Shown here piece by piece: positions 24,350 to 32,078 of a DNA stretch of 64,000 nt. Source of the stretch: Paracoccus denitrificans (lineage in GTDB: Bacteria; Pseudomonadota; Alphaproteobacteria; Rhodobacterales; Rhodobacteraceae); contig QFNE01000003.1 in NCBI GenBank assembly GCA_003240735.1, forward strand, positions 62,001-126,000, in the 5' to 3' direction. The notes beneath the pieces were generated by a model. It ran no database searches, was not told where the DNA came from, and saw nothing but the letters and a program-made list of their open reading frames with translations. The position numbers were made by a program, and so were the translations under genes. Position 1 is the first letter of the stretch. Each line of letters starts with the position of its first letter.

Positions 24350-25069
24350 ATGCACATCGAAATCGACGAAATTTCCAAGGAGTTCGGTGACACGGCGGCG
24401 CTTTACCCGGTGTCGCTGGCAATCCCGTCGGGCGCGCTGGTGGCACTGCTGGGCCCGTCCGGGTCCGGCAAGACGACGCTTCTGCGCATCCTTGGTGGGT
24501 TGGAATACCCGACATCGGGGCGCGTCCTGTTTGACGGGCGCGATGCGACGGGACTGACGGTGCAGGAGCGGCGCGCGGGGTTCGTGTTCCAGTCCTATGC
24601 GCTTTTCCGGCACATGACGGTCTTCAAGAACATCGCCTATGGCCTGAACGCCCGTCCCCGCAGCCAACGGCCCCCCCGCGCGGAGATCGAACGTCGGGTG
24701 AACCGACTGCTGAGCCTGATCCAGTTGCCCGATATCGGCACCCGCTATCCCAGCCAGCTGTCGGGTGGTCAGCGCCAGCGGGTCGCACTGGCCCGCGCCC
24801 TGGCGATCGAGCCGCGGATGCTGCTTCTGGACGAACCCTTCGGCGCGCTTGACGCCAAGGTGCGCAAGGAACTGCGTCAGGGCCTGCGCGACATCCATGA
24901 TGAAACCGGGCTGACCACGATCTTTGTCACCCACGATCAGGACGAGGCGATGGAGCTGGCCGATCTGGTCGTCGTGATGTCGATGGGCCGCATCGAACAG
25001 ATCGGCCGCCCGCAGGACATTCGCGCAAACCCGGCAACGGACTTCGTGCGTGATTTCATCACCGCGTAA
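24350..25069 (+). CDS. cysA: Sulfate ABC ATPase CysA, short form
   Basis: This is a 239-residue ATPase with Walker A GPSGSGKTT, Q-loop VFQSYALFRHMTV, signature LSGGQRQR, Walker B MLLLDEPFGALDAKVR and switch His VTHDQDEAME, all matching CysA. The ATG at 24350 is favoured by the GAGAGAG ribosome site; GTG 24335 and ATG 24344 are alternatives. Usual CysA proteins are about 340-360 residues and carry a C-terminal regulatory TOBE-like domain; this one stops just after the ATPase core (ATDFVRDFITA). The stop is real in the sequence, so the regulatory domain is absent. It converges with the BKACE gene. Confidence 0.9.
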   Translation: MHIEIDEISKEFGDTAALYPVSLAIPSGALVALLGPSGSGKTTLLRILGGLEYPTSGRVLFDGRDATGLTVQERRAGFVFQSYALFRHMTVFKNIAYGLNARPRSQRPPRAEIERRVNRLLSLIQLPDIGTRYPSQLSGGQRQRVALARALAIEPRMLLLDEPFGALDAKVRKELRQGLRDIHDETGLTTIFVTHDQDEAMELADLVVVMSMGRIEQIGRPQDIRANPATDFVRDFITA

Positions 25070-25085
25070 CGCGGGTCAGAACGGG

Positions 25086-25958
25086 TCAGACCGCTTCGGG
25101 CGCGCGCAGGCCCAGAATCTTGCGCGCCTCTTGCCACGTGGCCACCGGACGGTCGTATCTATCGCAAAGTTCGACCGCGCGCCCGACCAGCGCCGCGTTC
25201 GATGGGGCCAGCGTTTCGCGGTCAAGGCGCACGTTGTCTTCCATCCCGGTGCGGGTGTGACCGCCCTTGGAAATTGCCCATTCGTTCACGCGCAGCTGTT
25301 CGGCACCAATCCCCGCCGCGCACCACTGCGCATCAGGGGCCAGCCGGTTCAGCGTCTGGATATAGAAATCCAGAATCGGCTCATCCGCGGGCATCGCATT
25401 CTTCACCCCCATCACGAACTGAACATAAAGCGGTGCTTTCAGCCGACCGTCCGCCGCCATCCGTGTCGCCTGGACGATGTGGGACAGATCGAATGCCTCG
25501 ATTTCCGGTTTGACGTCATAGGTCAGCATCTCTCCGGCCAGCCAATCGACTAGATCCGGCGGGTTTTCGTAAACGCGCGTGGGAAAGTTGTTGGACCCGA
25601 CCGACAGCGACGCCATGTCGGGCCGCAACGGCAACATGCCACCCCGCGCCTGACCCGCGCCCGAGCGTCCGCCGGTCGACATCTGCACGATCAGCCCCGG
25701 ACAATACTGGCGCAGACCTTCCTGAAGCCGGGCAAAGCGGTCGACATCAGATGTCGGACGGCCTTCGTCGTCGCGGACGTGGCAATGGGCGATCGTTGCG
25801 CCGGCCTCAAATGCTTCTTGGGTCGATTCGATCTGCTCGTCGATGGTGAGCGGAACGGCCGGGTTGTTTTCCTTGGTCGGAAGACTGCCGGTGATGGCCA
25901 CGCAGATGATGCAAGGTTTGCCGGCAGCGGACGGCTTGGTGTGAAAATCGTCGCTCAT
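25086..25958 (-). CDS. BKACE-family beta-keto acid cleavage enzyme (DUF849)
   Basis: This is a 290-residue zinc-dependent TIM-barrel enzyme of the family that includes 3-keto-5-aminohexanoate cleavage enzyme. Members condense a beta-keto acid with acetyl-CoA to give acetoacetate plus a new CoA ester. The metal motif AHCHVRD has His58 and His60, and the later GGHTRTGMEDN segment supplies the third His and the substrate-site Glu. The ATG at 25958 (MSDDFHTKPS) with an upstream GAGGGGG is preferred over ATG 25979. The specific keto acid cannot be told from the sequence. It is a single gene convergent with cysA, so no operon partner hints at its substrate. Confidence 0.88.
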   Translation of the reverse strand: MSDDFHTKPSAAGKPCIICVAITGSLPTKENNPAVPLTIDEQIESTQEAFEAGATIAHCHVRDDEGRPTSDVDRFARLQEGLRQYCPGLIVQMSTGGRSGAGQARGGMLPLRPDMASLSVGSNNFPTRVYENPPDLVDWLAGEMLTYDVKPEIEAFDLSHIVQATRMAADGRLKAPLYVQFVMGVKNAMPADEPILDFYIQTLNRLAPDAQWCAAGIGAEQLRVNEWAISKGGHTRTGMEDNVRLDRETLAPSNAALVGRAVELCDRYDRPVATWQEARKILGLRAPEAV

Positions 25959-26251
25959 GCAGGGCCCCCTCGACAACACGCGTTCCTGGCCGCATCGGGC
26001 GTCACAGGCCGCGCGATGTCAAGAATGCCCCGTTCCGTCCGAAAGGACGCTGGCCCCAGACCATGGGTGGTCACCGCCCGGAAACTGTGTCCGGGATACT
26101 GCAGCAGGCAGAAAAAAGCGCCGCAAAACAGTCTACTCGGACGTTCACGATATGTGTGCCGTCCCGCCCGTGATAAATTCTTGAACAGACGGTGCGATTG
26201 GCCGGCCAAACGGCCACCCGCGATGACCACAATCGGGACAGGATCCTTACG

Positions 26252-26671
26252 ATGACCACCTATTCGACCAACACCACGGTGTCCAAGCTTGATGCAGCGG
26301 CACCTCATTTCCGCGGCCTTCTGCGCATCGTGTCCGCGCTTTTGTTCATCGAGCATGGCTCGCAGAAGCTGCTGGGCTTTCCGCTGCGCGAAGGCGCGGC
26401 TCCGCCCTCGTTTTCGATCTTCTGGACGGCTGGCGTGCTGGAACTCTTCGGTGGCATCCTGCTGCTGATTGGTCTGTTCACCCGCCCGGTCGCGTTCGTG
26501 CTGTCGGGTCTGATGGCGTTTGCCTACTTCATGGTCCACTTCCCGCAGAACTTCTTTCCCGTTCTCAACGGTGGCGATGCGGCGATCCTGTTCTGTTTTG
26601 TGTTCCTGTATTTCGTCTTCTCGGGTCCGGGCAGCTTCAGCATCGACGACGCGCGCAAGAACCGGATCTGA
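26252..26671 (+). CDS. DoxX-family membrane protein
   Basis: This is a 139-residue protein with four predicted transmembrane helices. It has the DoxX motifs LLRIVSALLFIEHGSQKLLGFP, WTAGVLELFGGILLLIGLFTRPVAFVLSGLMAFAYFMVHFPQNFFP and the short tail FSIDDARKNR. DoxX proteins are small inner-membrane components linked to redox stress or quinone chemistry, with no settled reaction. The ATG at 26252 is chosen as the first one that gives the conserved start; an earlier in-frame codon at 26192 is unsupported. It is followed by a strong terminator, so it is monocistronic. The 293 bp before it (25959-26251) show no clear promoter or repeat. Confidence 0.85.
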   Translation: MTTYSTNTTVSKLDAAAPHFRGLLRIVSALLFIEHGSQKLLGFPLREGAAPPSFSIFWTAGVLELFGGILLLIGLFTRPVAFVLSGLMAFAYFMVHFPQNFFPVLNGGDAAILFCFVFLYFVFSGPGSFSIDDARKNRI

Positions 26672-26695
26672 CCCCCGCTGAATGATCCCACGATT

Positions 26696-26725
26696 GGCCG
26701 CGCCCCGTCCGGGTGCGGCCTTTTT
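26696..26725 (+). terminator. Rho-independent terminator after the DoxX gene
   Basis: A 10-bp stem (GGCCGCGCCC paired with GGGTGCGGCC, with one G-T pair) around a 5-base loop (CGTCC) is followed directly by TTTTT. It lies 25 bp after the stop codon of the DoxX gene and isolates it from the hydroxyproline regulator. Confidence 0.9.
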
Positions 26726-26770
26726 GATTTCTGCCGTCGGTCGTCGGCGCGGCTGCTGTGCGGCGTCCTT

Positions 26771-26787
26771 GTATCCACACTGGATAC
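26771..26787. promoter_or_regulatory. Palindrome upstream of gntR; candidate autoregulatory operator
   Basis: GTATCC and GGATAC form a perfect inverted repeat around ACACT, 40 bp before the gntR start codon. Two-fold symmetric sites with GTAT/ATAC ends are common for FCD-type GntR repressors, and similar GTATAC-containing sites occur in front of the catabolic genes at 27581 and 29768. Binding is inferred. Confidence 0.5.
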
Positions 26788-26827
26788 TGGGGGATAACCG
26801 CTGCGAGGATCAAAGAAAGGACGCCAT

Positions 26828-27529
26828 ATGACCGTGTCAGTCGATGAGGGCAAATCGCGCAAGCGCGGTGAGGGCGCACAGCATGTCTACAAGGCGCTTC
26901 GTGACGACATCCTCAGCCTGGCGCTGCCACCGGGCAGTCCGATCGAAGAGGCGCAGCTGGCCGAACGGATGGGAATTTCCCGGACCCCGATCAGGGAAGC
27001 GCTGGTCCGGCTGGCGGGTGAGGGGTTGGTCAGCACGCTGCCCAACCGATCAACTATCGTGTCGCAGATCGACTTTCTGAACCTGTCCAGCTTTTTTGAC
27101 GCCATCACGCTGATGTACCGCGTCACAACCCGCAAGGCAGCCGAACTGCGCCGGCCTGAAGATATTGAGGTTATTCGCGCGCATCAGGCGCGTTTCGCCC
27201 GGGCCGTTGATGCGCAGGATGCACTGGCGATGATCGCGACAAACCGCGATTTTCACGCCGCTATCGCAGAAGCTGGCCGCAATCCGTACTATACCGCGAT
27301 GTTTTCGCGCCTTCTGGATGACCACCGACGGCTGCTGCGGCTTTATTACCTGTCATTTCAGGACCGCCTTCCCAAGGAATTCGTTCACGAACATGACGAC
27401 ATGATTGCTGCCATCGCCGCGCAGGACGTCGAGGCGTGTGACCGACTGGCGACCGAACATGCCGACCAGATCGTGCGGCGCATCCAGAAGCTGATTGCCA
27501 GTGATCAGCGGACGCATATGCGCCTGTAA
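26828..27529 (+). CDS. GntR-family regulator (FCD/FadR subfamily), probable hydroxyproline regulator
   Basis: This is a 233-residue DNA-binding regulator. The winged helix-turn-helix covers about residues 18-85 (VYKALRDDILSLALPPGSPIEEAQLAERMGISRTPIREALVRLAGEGLVSTLP). The C-terminal FCD helical domain, residues 90-225, carries the ligand/metal-binding residues of the family (Asp and His in TNRDFHAAIAEAG, and His in EHDDMIAAIAAQD and TEHADQIVRR). It directly precedes the hydroxyproline deaminase gene in the same direction, with a promoter in between. It probably represses that gene and the transporter region in the absence of a hydroxyproline-derived ligand. The inducer is not known from sequence. 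Confidence 0.88.
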   Translation: MTVSVDEGKSRKRGEGAQHVYKALRDDILSLALPPGSPIEEAQLAERMGISRTPIREALVRLAGEGLVSTLPNRSTIVSQIDFLNLSSFFDAITLMYRVTTRKAAELRRPEDIEVIRAHQARFARAVDAQDALAMIATNRDFHAAIAEAGRNPYYTAMFSRLLDDHRRLLRLYYLSFQDRLPKEFVHEHDDMIAAIAAQDVEACDRLATEHADQIVRRIQKLIASDQRTHMRL

Positions 27530-27568
27530 CACGGCCATATGGCCCGTCCTTAAGCACCTCAAATTTTG

Positions 27569-27596
27569 TGGACAACAAGAATACATCTCGTATACT
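27569..27596 (+). promoter_or_regulatory. Promoter with overlapping operator before the deaminase gene
   Basis: TGGACA (27569-27574) and TATACT (27591-27596) form a near-consensus -35/-10 pair with a 16-bp spacer. The 15-bp motif ATACATCTCGTATAC (27581-27595) lies over the spacer and -10. The same motif with a different centre (ATACATGGTGTATAC) occurs on the minus strand at 29768-29782. This geometry fits repression by the GntR protein encoded just upstream. Confidence 0.6.
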
Positions 27597-27642
27597 TATG
27601 AAAGGCAAAGGCAAACTGTTCCGCCTGCATGAGGAGACCGCG

Positions 27643-28605
27643 ATGAAGTCCACCATCTTTTCCGGCACCATCCCGGCGCTGATGACGCCGTGCAAGGAAG
27701 ACCGAACCCCCGATTTCGACGCGCTGGTGCGCAAGGGGCGCGAACTGATCGACACCGGTATGTCAGCAGTCGTCTATTGCGGGTCGATGGGGGACTGGCC
27801 GCTGCTGACCGATGCCGAGCGGATGGAGGGCGTTGAACGTCTGGTCGCCGCTGGAATCCCGGTCATCGTCGGGACGGGCGCCGTCAATTCCAAGATCGCC
27901 GTGGCGCATGCGGCTCACGCCCAGAAAGTTGGTGCCAAGGGCCTGATGGTGATCCCACGGGTGTTGTCGCGGGGGCCGTCAGTGTCCGCGCAGAAGGCGC
28001 ACTTCAAGGCCATTCTGGCCGCTGCGCCTGACTTGCCTGCTGTCATCTACAACAGCCCCTATTACGGCTTTCGCACACAGGCGGATCTGTTCTTCTCGCT
28101 ACGCGCTGAACACCCCAACCTGATCGGCTTCAAGGAATTCGGGGGCGAAGCCGACATGCGCTATGCCGCCGAATTCATCACCAGTCAGGACGATGACGTG
28201 TCATTGATGATCGGTGTCGATACCTGCGTCTTCCATGGGTTCGTCAACTGTGGCGCGACGGGTGCGATCACGGGTATTGGCTGCGTTCTGCCGCGTGAAA
28301 TCCTGCATCTGGTGGCCTTGTCGCAGGCCGCTGCCACTGGCGATCCCGACGCCCGCCTGCGTGCCCAGGAATTGGAGGCGGCGCTTGCAGTCCTGTCGTC
28401 CTATGATGCGGGGCCGGATCTTGTCCTGTTCTTCAAGTACATGATGGTGCTGAAGGGGAACCCGGAATACGCGCTGCATTTCAACCCGGACGATGCGCTG
28501 TCGCCCAGCCAGAAGGGCTTTGTCGAAGCCCAGCTGAAGCTGTTTGACACATGGTACGCGGCGTGGTCGCAGCAGGATGGCGCCGTGCGCCGATACGCGG
28601 CCTGA
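27643..28605 (+). CDS. lhpC: Probable Delta1-pyrroline-4-hydroxy-2-carboxylate deaminase (DapA family)
   Basis: This is a 320-residue TIM-barrel enzyme of the dihydrodipicolinate synthase/N-acetylneuraminate lyase family. It has the family start IPALMTPCKEDRTPDFDALVRKGRELIDTGMSAVVYCGSMGDWPLL and a Schiff-base Lys in LIGFKEFGG. Next to D-hydroxyproline dehydrogenase and 4-hydroxyproline epimerase genes, the expected reaction is deamination of pyrroline-4-hydroxy-2-carboxylate to 2-oxoglutarate semialdehyde. The ATG at 27643 has a GAGGAG ribosome site. The role rests on family plus neighbourhood. A strong terminator follows. Confidence 0.85.
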   Translation: MKSTIFSGTIPALMTPCKEDRTPDFDALVRKGRELIDTGMSAVVYCGSMGDWPLLTDAERMEGVERLVAAGIPVIVGTGAVNSKIAVAHAAHAQKVGAKGLMVIPRVLSRGPSVSAQKAHFKAILAAAPDLPAVIYNSPYYGFRTQADLFFSLRAEHPNLIGFKEFGGEADMRYAAEFITSQDDDVSLMIGVDTCVFHGFVNCGATGAITGIGCVLPREILHLVALSQAAATGDPDARLRAQELEAALAVLSSYDAGPDLVLFFKYMMVLKGNPEYALHFNPDDALSPSQKGFVEAQLKLFDTWYAAWSQQDGAVRRYAA

Positions 28606-28624
28606 CCCGATCCCACGGACATTC

Positions 28625-28655
28625 GGGCCCCTTGCAGTCGCTTGGGGCCCCTTTT
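28625..28655 (+). terminator. Terminator between deaminase and pyrroline reductase genes
   Basis: GGGCCCC (28625-28631) pairs with GGGGCCC (28644-28650) around a 12-base loop and is followed by CTTTTCTG. It lies between two convergent genes, so it probably ends the deaminase transcript. Confidence 0.85.
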
Positions 28656-28658
28656 CTG

Positions 28659-29681
28659 TCAGACGGCTTCCAGTCCTTTGGCCGCGAACCGGTCAAGGGA
28701 CTGCAGCTCGTCGTCGCTCAGCGCGATGCCGTCCCGGTCAGATACCGCGCGCGCCCCAAAACGCCGTTGCGACGGCAAGCGCGCGCCCTGACCGATGATC
28801 GCGTCGAACAGGATTTCCGCTCTTGCCAGCGGATCGCTACGGCCGGCCGCAAACCGTTCTGGATCGAACGCGATGATCAGTTCGCCGTGGTGGGGCAACA
28901 GCGTGGTTGAGCCCAGATAATCCAGCGCGTCCATGCTGGTCAGATCGCCGATCATCACGCCCGCCAACAGCTCGATCATGGTCGAGATGGCCGAACCCTT
29001 ATGCGCCCCGAAGGGCAGCATCGCGCCGTTCAGCGCGGCGTCGGGGTCGGTCGTCGGCTGGCCATCTGCGTCAAGCGCCCACCCTTCGGGCAGCGGCTTG
29101 CCCGCACGGCGGTGAAGCTCAACCTCGCCCCGTGCCGTGACCGAGGTGGCGAAATCGAAGACATATGGCGGCGCATCCCGGCGGGGCCAGCCGAACGCGA
29201 TCGGGTTGGTGCCCAACAGCGGCTTTGTCCCGCCCGTCGGCGCAACGGTCGAATAGCTGGGGCACATCGCCAGCGCCGCGAGGCCCTGATCTGTCAGCTC
29301 CTCGATTTCCGGCCAAAGCGCGGAAAAATGCGTGCAATTGTTGATCACCAGCGCGGCCAGGCCCATTTGGCGCGCGCGGTTCGCCAACGGTCCGACACCT
29401 AGGGCGAAGGCTGCAGGTGAAAAGGCGCCATCCGCGTCCACCCGCAACACGGCACTGCCGTCATCGGTCAGGCGTGGCTGCGCGTCGGGGTTGACCTTGC
29501 CCGCCTTGATGGTGCGCAGACAGCCTTCGATGCGGTAAATTCCGTGGGATTTGCACGCATCGCGTTCCCCGGCAACGATCGTCTGCGCCACGGTGCGGGC
29601 CTGCAGGTCAGTCAGGCCGACGGCAGCGAATATCGCCGCAACCTGCTGGGTCAGTTCTTCGGGTGTCAGCGAATTTGGCAT
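28659..29681 (-). CDS. lhpI: Delta1-pyrroline-2-carboxylate reductase (malate/L-lactate dehydrogenase-like family)
   Basis: This is a 340-residue NAD(P)H-dependent reductase of the YlbC/ComC (MDH/LDH type 2) family, which includes Delta1-piperideine-2-carboxylate/Delta1-pyrroline-2-carboxylate reductases. Landmarks are SHGIYRIEGCLRTIKAGKVNP, LAALVINNCTHFSALWPEIEELTDQGLAALAMCPSYSTVAPTGGTKPLLGTNPIAFG, VFDFATSVTARGEVEL and GAHKGSAISTMIELLAGV. With the 3-hydroxyproline dehydratases nearby, the reaction would be reduction of Pyr2C to L-proline. It is divergent from the amino acid ABC importer across a 191-bp region holding a candidate operator. Confidence 0.88.
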   Translation of the reverse strand: MPNSLTPEELTQQVAAIFAAVGLTDLQARTVAQTIVAGERDACKSHGIYRIEGCLRTIKAGKVNPDAQPRLTDDGSAVLRVDADGAFSPAAFALGVGPLANRARQMGLAALVINNCTHFSALWPEIEELTDQGLAALAMCPSYSTVAPTGGTKPLLGTNPIAFGWPRRDAPPYVFDFATSVTARGEVELHRRAGKPLPEGWALDADGQPTTDPDAALNGAMLPFGAHKGSAISTMIELLAGVMIGDLTSMDALDYLGSTTLLPHHGELIIAFDPERFAAGRSDPLARAEILFDAIIGQGARLPSQRRFGARAVSDRDGIALSDDELQSLDRFAAKGLEAV

Positions 29682-29767
29682 TCGTCATTCCTTGTCTTGG
29701 CACTCGTCAGGCCGGCGGCATCTTCTTCCGGCTCGGTCATGGATCTCAAGCGCTGTCGTTTCAGATA

Positions 29768-29782
29768 GTATACACCATGTAT
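29768..29782 (-). promoter_or_regulatory. Candidate GntR operator between reductase and transporter genes
   Basis: GTATACACCATGTAT reads ATACATGGTGTATAC on the minus strand, matching ATACATCTCGTATAC at 27581-27595 except for the 3-bp centre. TATACT on the minus strand (29772-29767) could be the -10 of the reductase gene. The surrounding 40 bp are clearly more AT-rich than the neighbourhood. Control of both divergent genes by one site is likely but inferred. Confidence 0.55.
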
Positions 29783-29872
29783 TTTATATTTGCTTTATTC
29801 AAACTTCGTCGCGATAGTTCCGACATGAATCGGCCGCAACAGACCGGCCCGAACATATCAGGGAGACATCGG

Positions 29873-30679
29873 ATGAAGAATTCTGCATTCGCTCTGGCCT
29901 TGCTGGCCACGACACTGGCCGGTCCCGCCATGGCCGACAAGCTGGACGACATCATTGCGTCCGGCACCTTGCGCTGCGCCGTCGTTCTGGACTTCCCGCC
30001 GATGGGATCGCGCGATGCCAACAACAACCCCCAGGGGTTCGACGTCGACTACTGTAATGATCTTGCTGCCGCACTTGGCGTCAAGGCCGAGATCGTCGAA
30101 ACCCCGTTCCCCGAACGTATCCCCGCGCTGATGTCAGGCCGTGTCGATGTCGGCGTGGCGTCCACGTCAGACACGCTGGAACGCGCCAAGACCGTCGGCA
30201 TGTCGATCCCCTACTATGCATTCGAAAATGCGGTTGTCGCCAACGACAAGGTGCCGATGACCAGCTGGGAAGACATGAAGGGCAAGACGGTTGGTGCCAC
30301 CGCCGGCACCTACGAGGCGATCTGGCTGGAAAAGCAAATCAAGGAATGGGGCGAAGGTACGTTCCGTCCCTATCAGACGCAGGCTGACGTGTTCCTTGCG
30401 CTAAGCCAGGGTCAGCTGGATGCGACCGTCTCTACCGTCGAAGTCGCCAACGCCAACGTCGCATCGGGCAATTTCCCCGGGATTAAGGTCATCGACAAGG
30501 CGCCGATGGTTCCCGACTATGTTTCGCTGTTCACCATGCGCAATGAATACGGGCTGCTGAACTACCTCAACCTGTTCGTGAACCAGCAAGTGCGCACCGG
30601 ACGCTATGCCGAGCTTTATGCCAAATGGGTCGGCGAAGGTGAGCCGGCGGACCTGACGATCCAAGGCGTCTACCGCTGA
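29873..30679 (+). CDS. Polar amino acid ABC transporter substrate-binding protein (likely hydroxyproline)
   Basis: This is a 268-residue family 3 solute-binding protein. A signal peptide (MKNSAFALALLATTLAGPAMA) is followed by IIASGTLRCAVVLDFPPMGSRDANNNPQGFDVDYCNDLAAALGVKAEIVETPFPERIPALMSGRVDVGVASTSDTLERAKTV, the typical ligand-binding half. The ATG at 29873 has an AGGGAG ribosome site; an open frame upstream is untranslated leader. It is the first gene of SBP-permease-permease-ATPase followed by hydroxyproline enzymes, so hydroxyprolines are the likely ligands. A strong hairpin lies directly after its stop. Confidence 0.88.
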   Translation: MKNSAFALALLATTLAGPAMADKLDDIIASGTLRCAVVLDFPPMGSRDANNNPQGFDVDYCNDLAAALGVKAEIVETPFPERIPALMSGRVDVGVASTSDTLERAKTVGMSIPYYAFENAVVANDKVPMTSWEDMKGKTVGATAGTYEAIWLEKQIKEWGEGTFRPYQTQADVFLALSQGQLDATVSTVEVANANVASGNFPGIKVIDKAPMVPDYVSLFTMRNEYGLLNYLNLFVNQQVRTGRYAELYAKWVGEGEPADLTIQGVYR

Positions 30680-30692
30680 TCCAGGCCTTCGG

Positions 30693-30717
30693 GGGCGGCG
30701 CGGGATAAGCGCCGCCC
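30693..30717 (+). terminator. Intercistronic hairpin after the binding-protein gene
   Basis: GGGCGGCGC and GCGCCGCCC form a perfect 9-bp stem with a 7-base loop, 14 bp after the binding protein stop and 31 bp before the permease start. The tail TTATGATTT is not a full T-run. It is best read as a stabilising or partially terminating hairpin that raises binding-protein levels over permease levels. Confidence 0.65.
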
Positions 30718-30747
30718 TTATGATTTCGGTCCGCGGCAGGGGTGCCC

Positions 30748-31413
30748 ATGTTCAATTATACCTTCCAGTGGAACCAGGCATTGGCCCGTCTTCCACAGAT
30801 GCTGGACGGCGCGGTTGTGACGACGAAGATCGCCATTCTGTCGATGGTCATCGGCATTCTGCTGGCGATCGTGCTGACGATGTTCCGCCTGTCGGGCATT
30901 CGAGTCCTGTCCGCCATTGCCAAGGTCTGGGTGGAAATCGCCAGGAACACGCCCGCGCTGTTCCAGATCTACATGGCGCATTTCGGGCTGGGCAGCTTTG
31001 GCATTCATCTTAGCCCGTTCGCCTCGATCCTGCTGGGGATCACCTTCAACAACGCAGGCTATCTGACCGAAAACTTCCGTGGCGCGTTGAAGGCCATTCC
31101 GGATACGCAGACACGCGCGGCCCGCTCGCTTGGTTTTGGCGAAGGCGGAGCGTTTCGCTATGTCGTGCTGCCGCAGATGCTGCGGATCGCGTTCCTGCCG
31201 ATGACGAACCAGATGGTCTGGGCGATCCTGATGACATCGCTGGGTGTCACGGTGGGGATGAACACCGACCTTTACGGCGTCACGCAGGATCTGAACGCGC
31301 TGACCTTCCGCACGTTCGAACTTTTCGCGATCGCTGCCGTGATCTTCTACGTCATCACCAAGATCATCACCCTTGGGGCGCGGCTGATTGCGTCCCGGTT
31401 GTTCCGGTACTGA
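30748..31413 (+). CDS. Amino acid ABC permease (HisM/GlnP type), first subunit
   Basis: This is a 221-residue inner-membrane permease with four to five helices and the family coupling segment KAIPDTQTRAARSLGFGEGGAFRYVVLPQMLRIAFLPMTNQMVW. EIARNTPALFQIYMAHFG is the conserved entry motif. The ATG at 30748 follows GCAGGGG; GTG at 30742 would add two residues. It pairs with the next permease in a heterodimer. Confidence 0.9.
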   Translation: MFNYTFQWNQALARLPQMLDGAVVTTKIAILSMVIGILLAIVLTMFRLSGIRVLSAIAKVWVEIARNTPALFQIYMAHFGLGSFGIHLSPFASILLGITFNNAGYLTENFRGALKAIPDTQTRAARSLGFGEGGAFRYVVLPQMLRIAFLPMTNQMVWAILMTSLGVTVGMNTDLYGVTQDLNALTFRTFELFAIAAVIFYVITKIITLGARLIASRLFRY

Positions 31414-31424
31414 GGGGGCGATTC

Positions 31425-32078
31425 ATGTTCGATACCGCACTGACCGCCGCCGATTTCGTCTTTCTCGCCAAAGGTGCGGGCATGACGATCATTGTCACGC
31501 TGATTTCGGTCATCGCGGGGACAATCCTCGGGATCGTCTTTGGCGTCTTCCGCTATCAGGTCGGGCCTTATTGGGCCGCCCCGTTGACGTTCGTTCTGGA
31601 CATCTTCCGGTCGATCCCGCTGCTGATCCAGCTGGTTCTGGCCAATGCCTTCATCGGCACGATCCTGCAGATCCGCATATCGGGGTTCACCGTCGCGTGC
31701 ATTGTGCTGTCGATGTACACGGCCGCGTTCTGCTCCGAAATCGTCCGGGGCGGCATCGACGCGGTACCGACGACGACCCGGCGTGCTGCACGCTCTCTGG
31801 GTCTCAGCTGGGGGCAGGACATGCGCGAGATCGTGCTGCCATTGGCCACCCGCGTCGCTCTGCCATCATGGATCGGGCTGGCGCTGGGGGTGATGAAGGA
31901 TTCGGCGCTGGTCTATGTCGTGCAGGTGACCGAGTTGCTGAAATCCACGCAGATCCTGATCACACGCCTGCAGGAGCCGCTGCTGCTGCTGATCATCTGC
32001 GGCGCCTTCTATTTTGTCATCTCGTTCCCGCTGGCCCGGCTTGGCGGTTATCTGGAGAAACGGTGGTCCCATGATTGA
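31425..32078 (+). CDS. Amino acid ABC permease, second subunit
   Basis: This is a 217-residue HisMQ-type permease. It has LDIFRSIPLLIQLVLANAF, VLSMYTAAFCSEIVRGGIDAVPTTTRRAARSLGLSWGQDMREIVLPLATRVALPSWIGLALGVMKDSAL, the expected helix and EAA-loop pattern. It overlaps the ATPase gene by 8 bp, so the two are translationally coupled. Confidence 0.9.
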   Translation: MFDTALTAADFVFLAKGAGMTIIVTLISVIAGTILGIVFGVFRYQVGPYWAAPLTFVLDIFRSIPLLIQLVLANAFIGTILQIRISGFTVACIVLSMYTAAFCSEIVRGGIDAVPTTTRRAARSLGLSWGQDMREIVLPLATRVALPSWIGLALGVMKDSALVYVVQVTELLKSTQILITRLQEPLLLLIICGAFYFVISFPLARLGGYLEKRWSHD

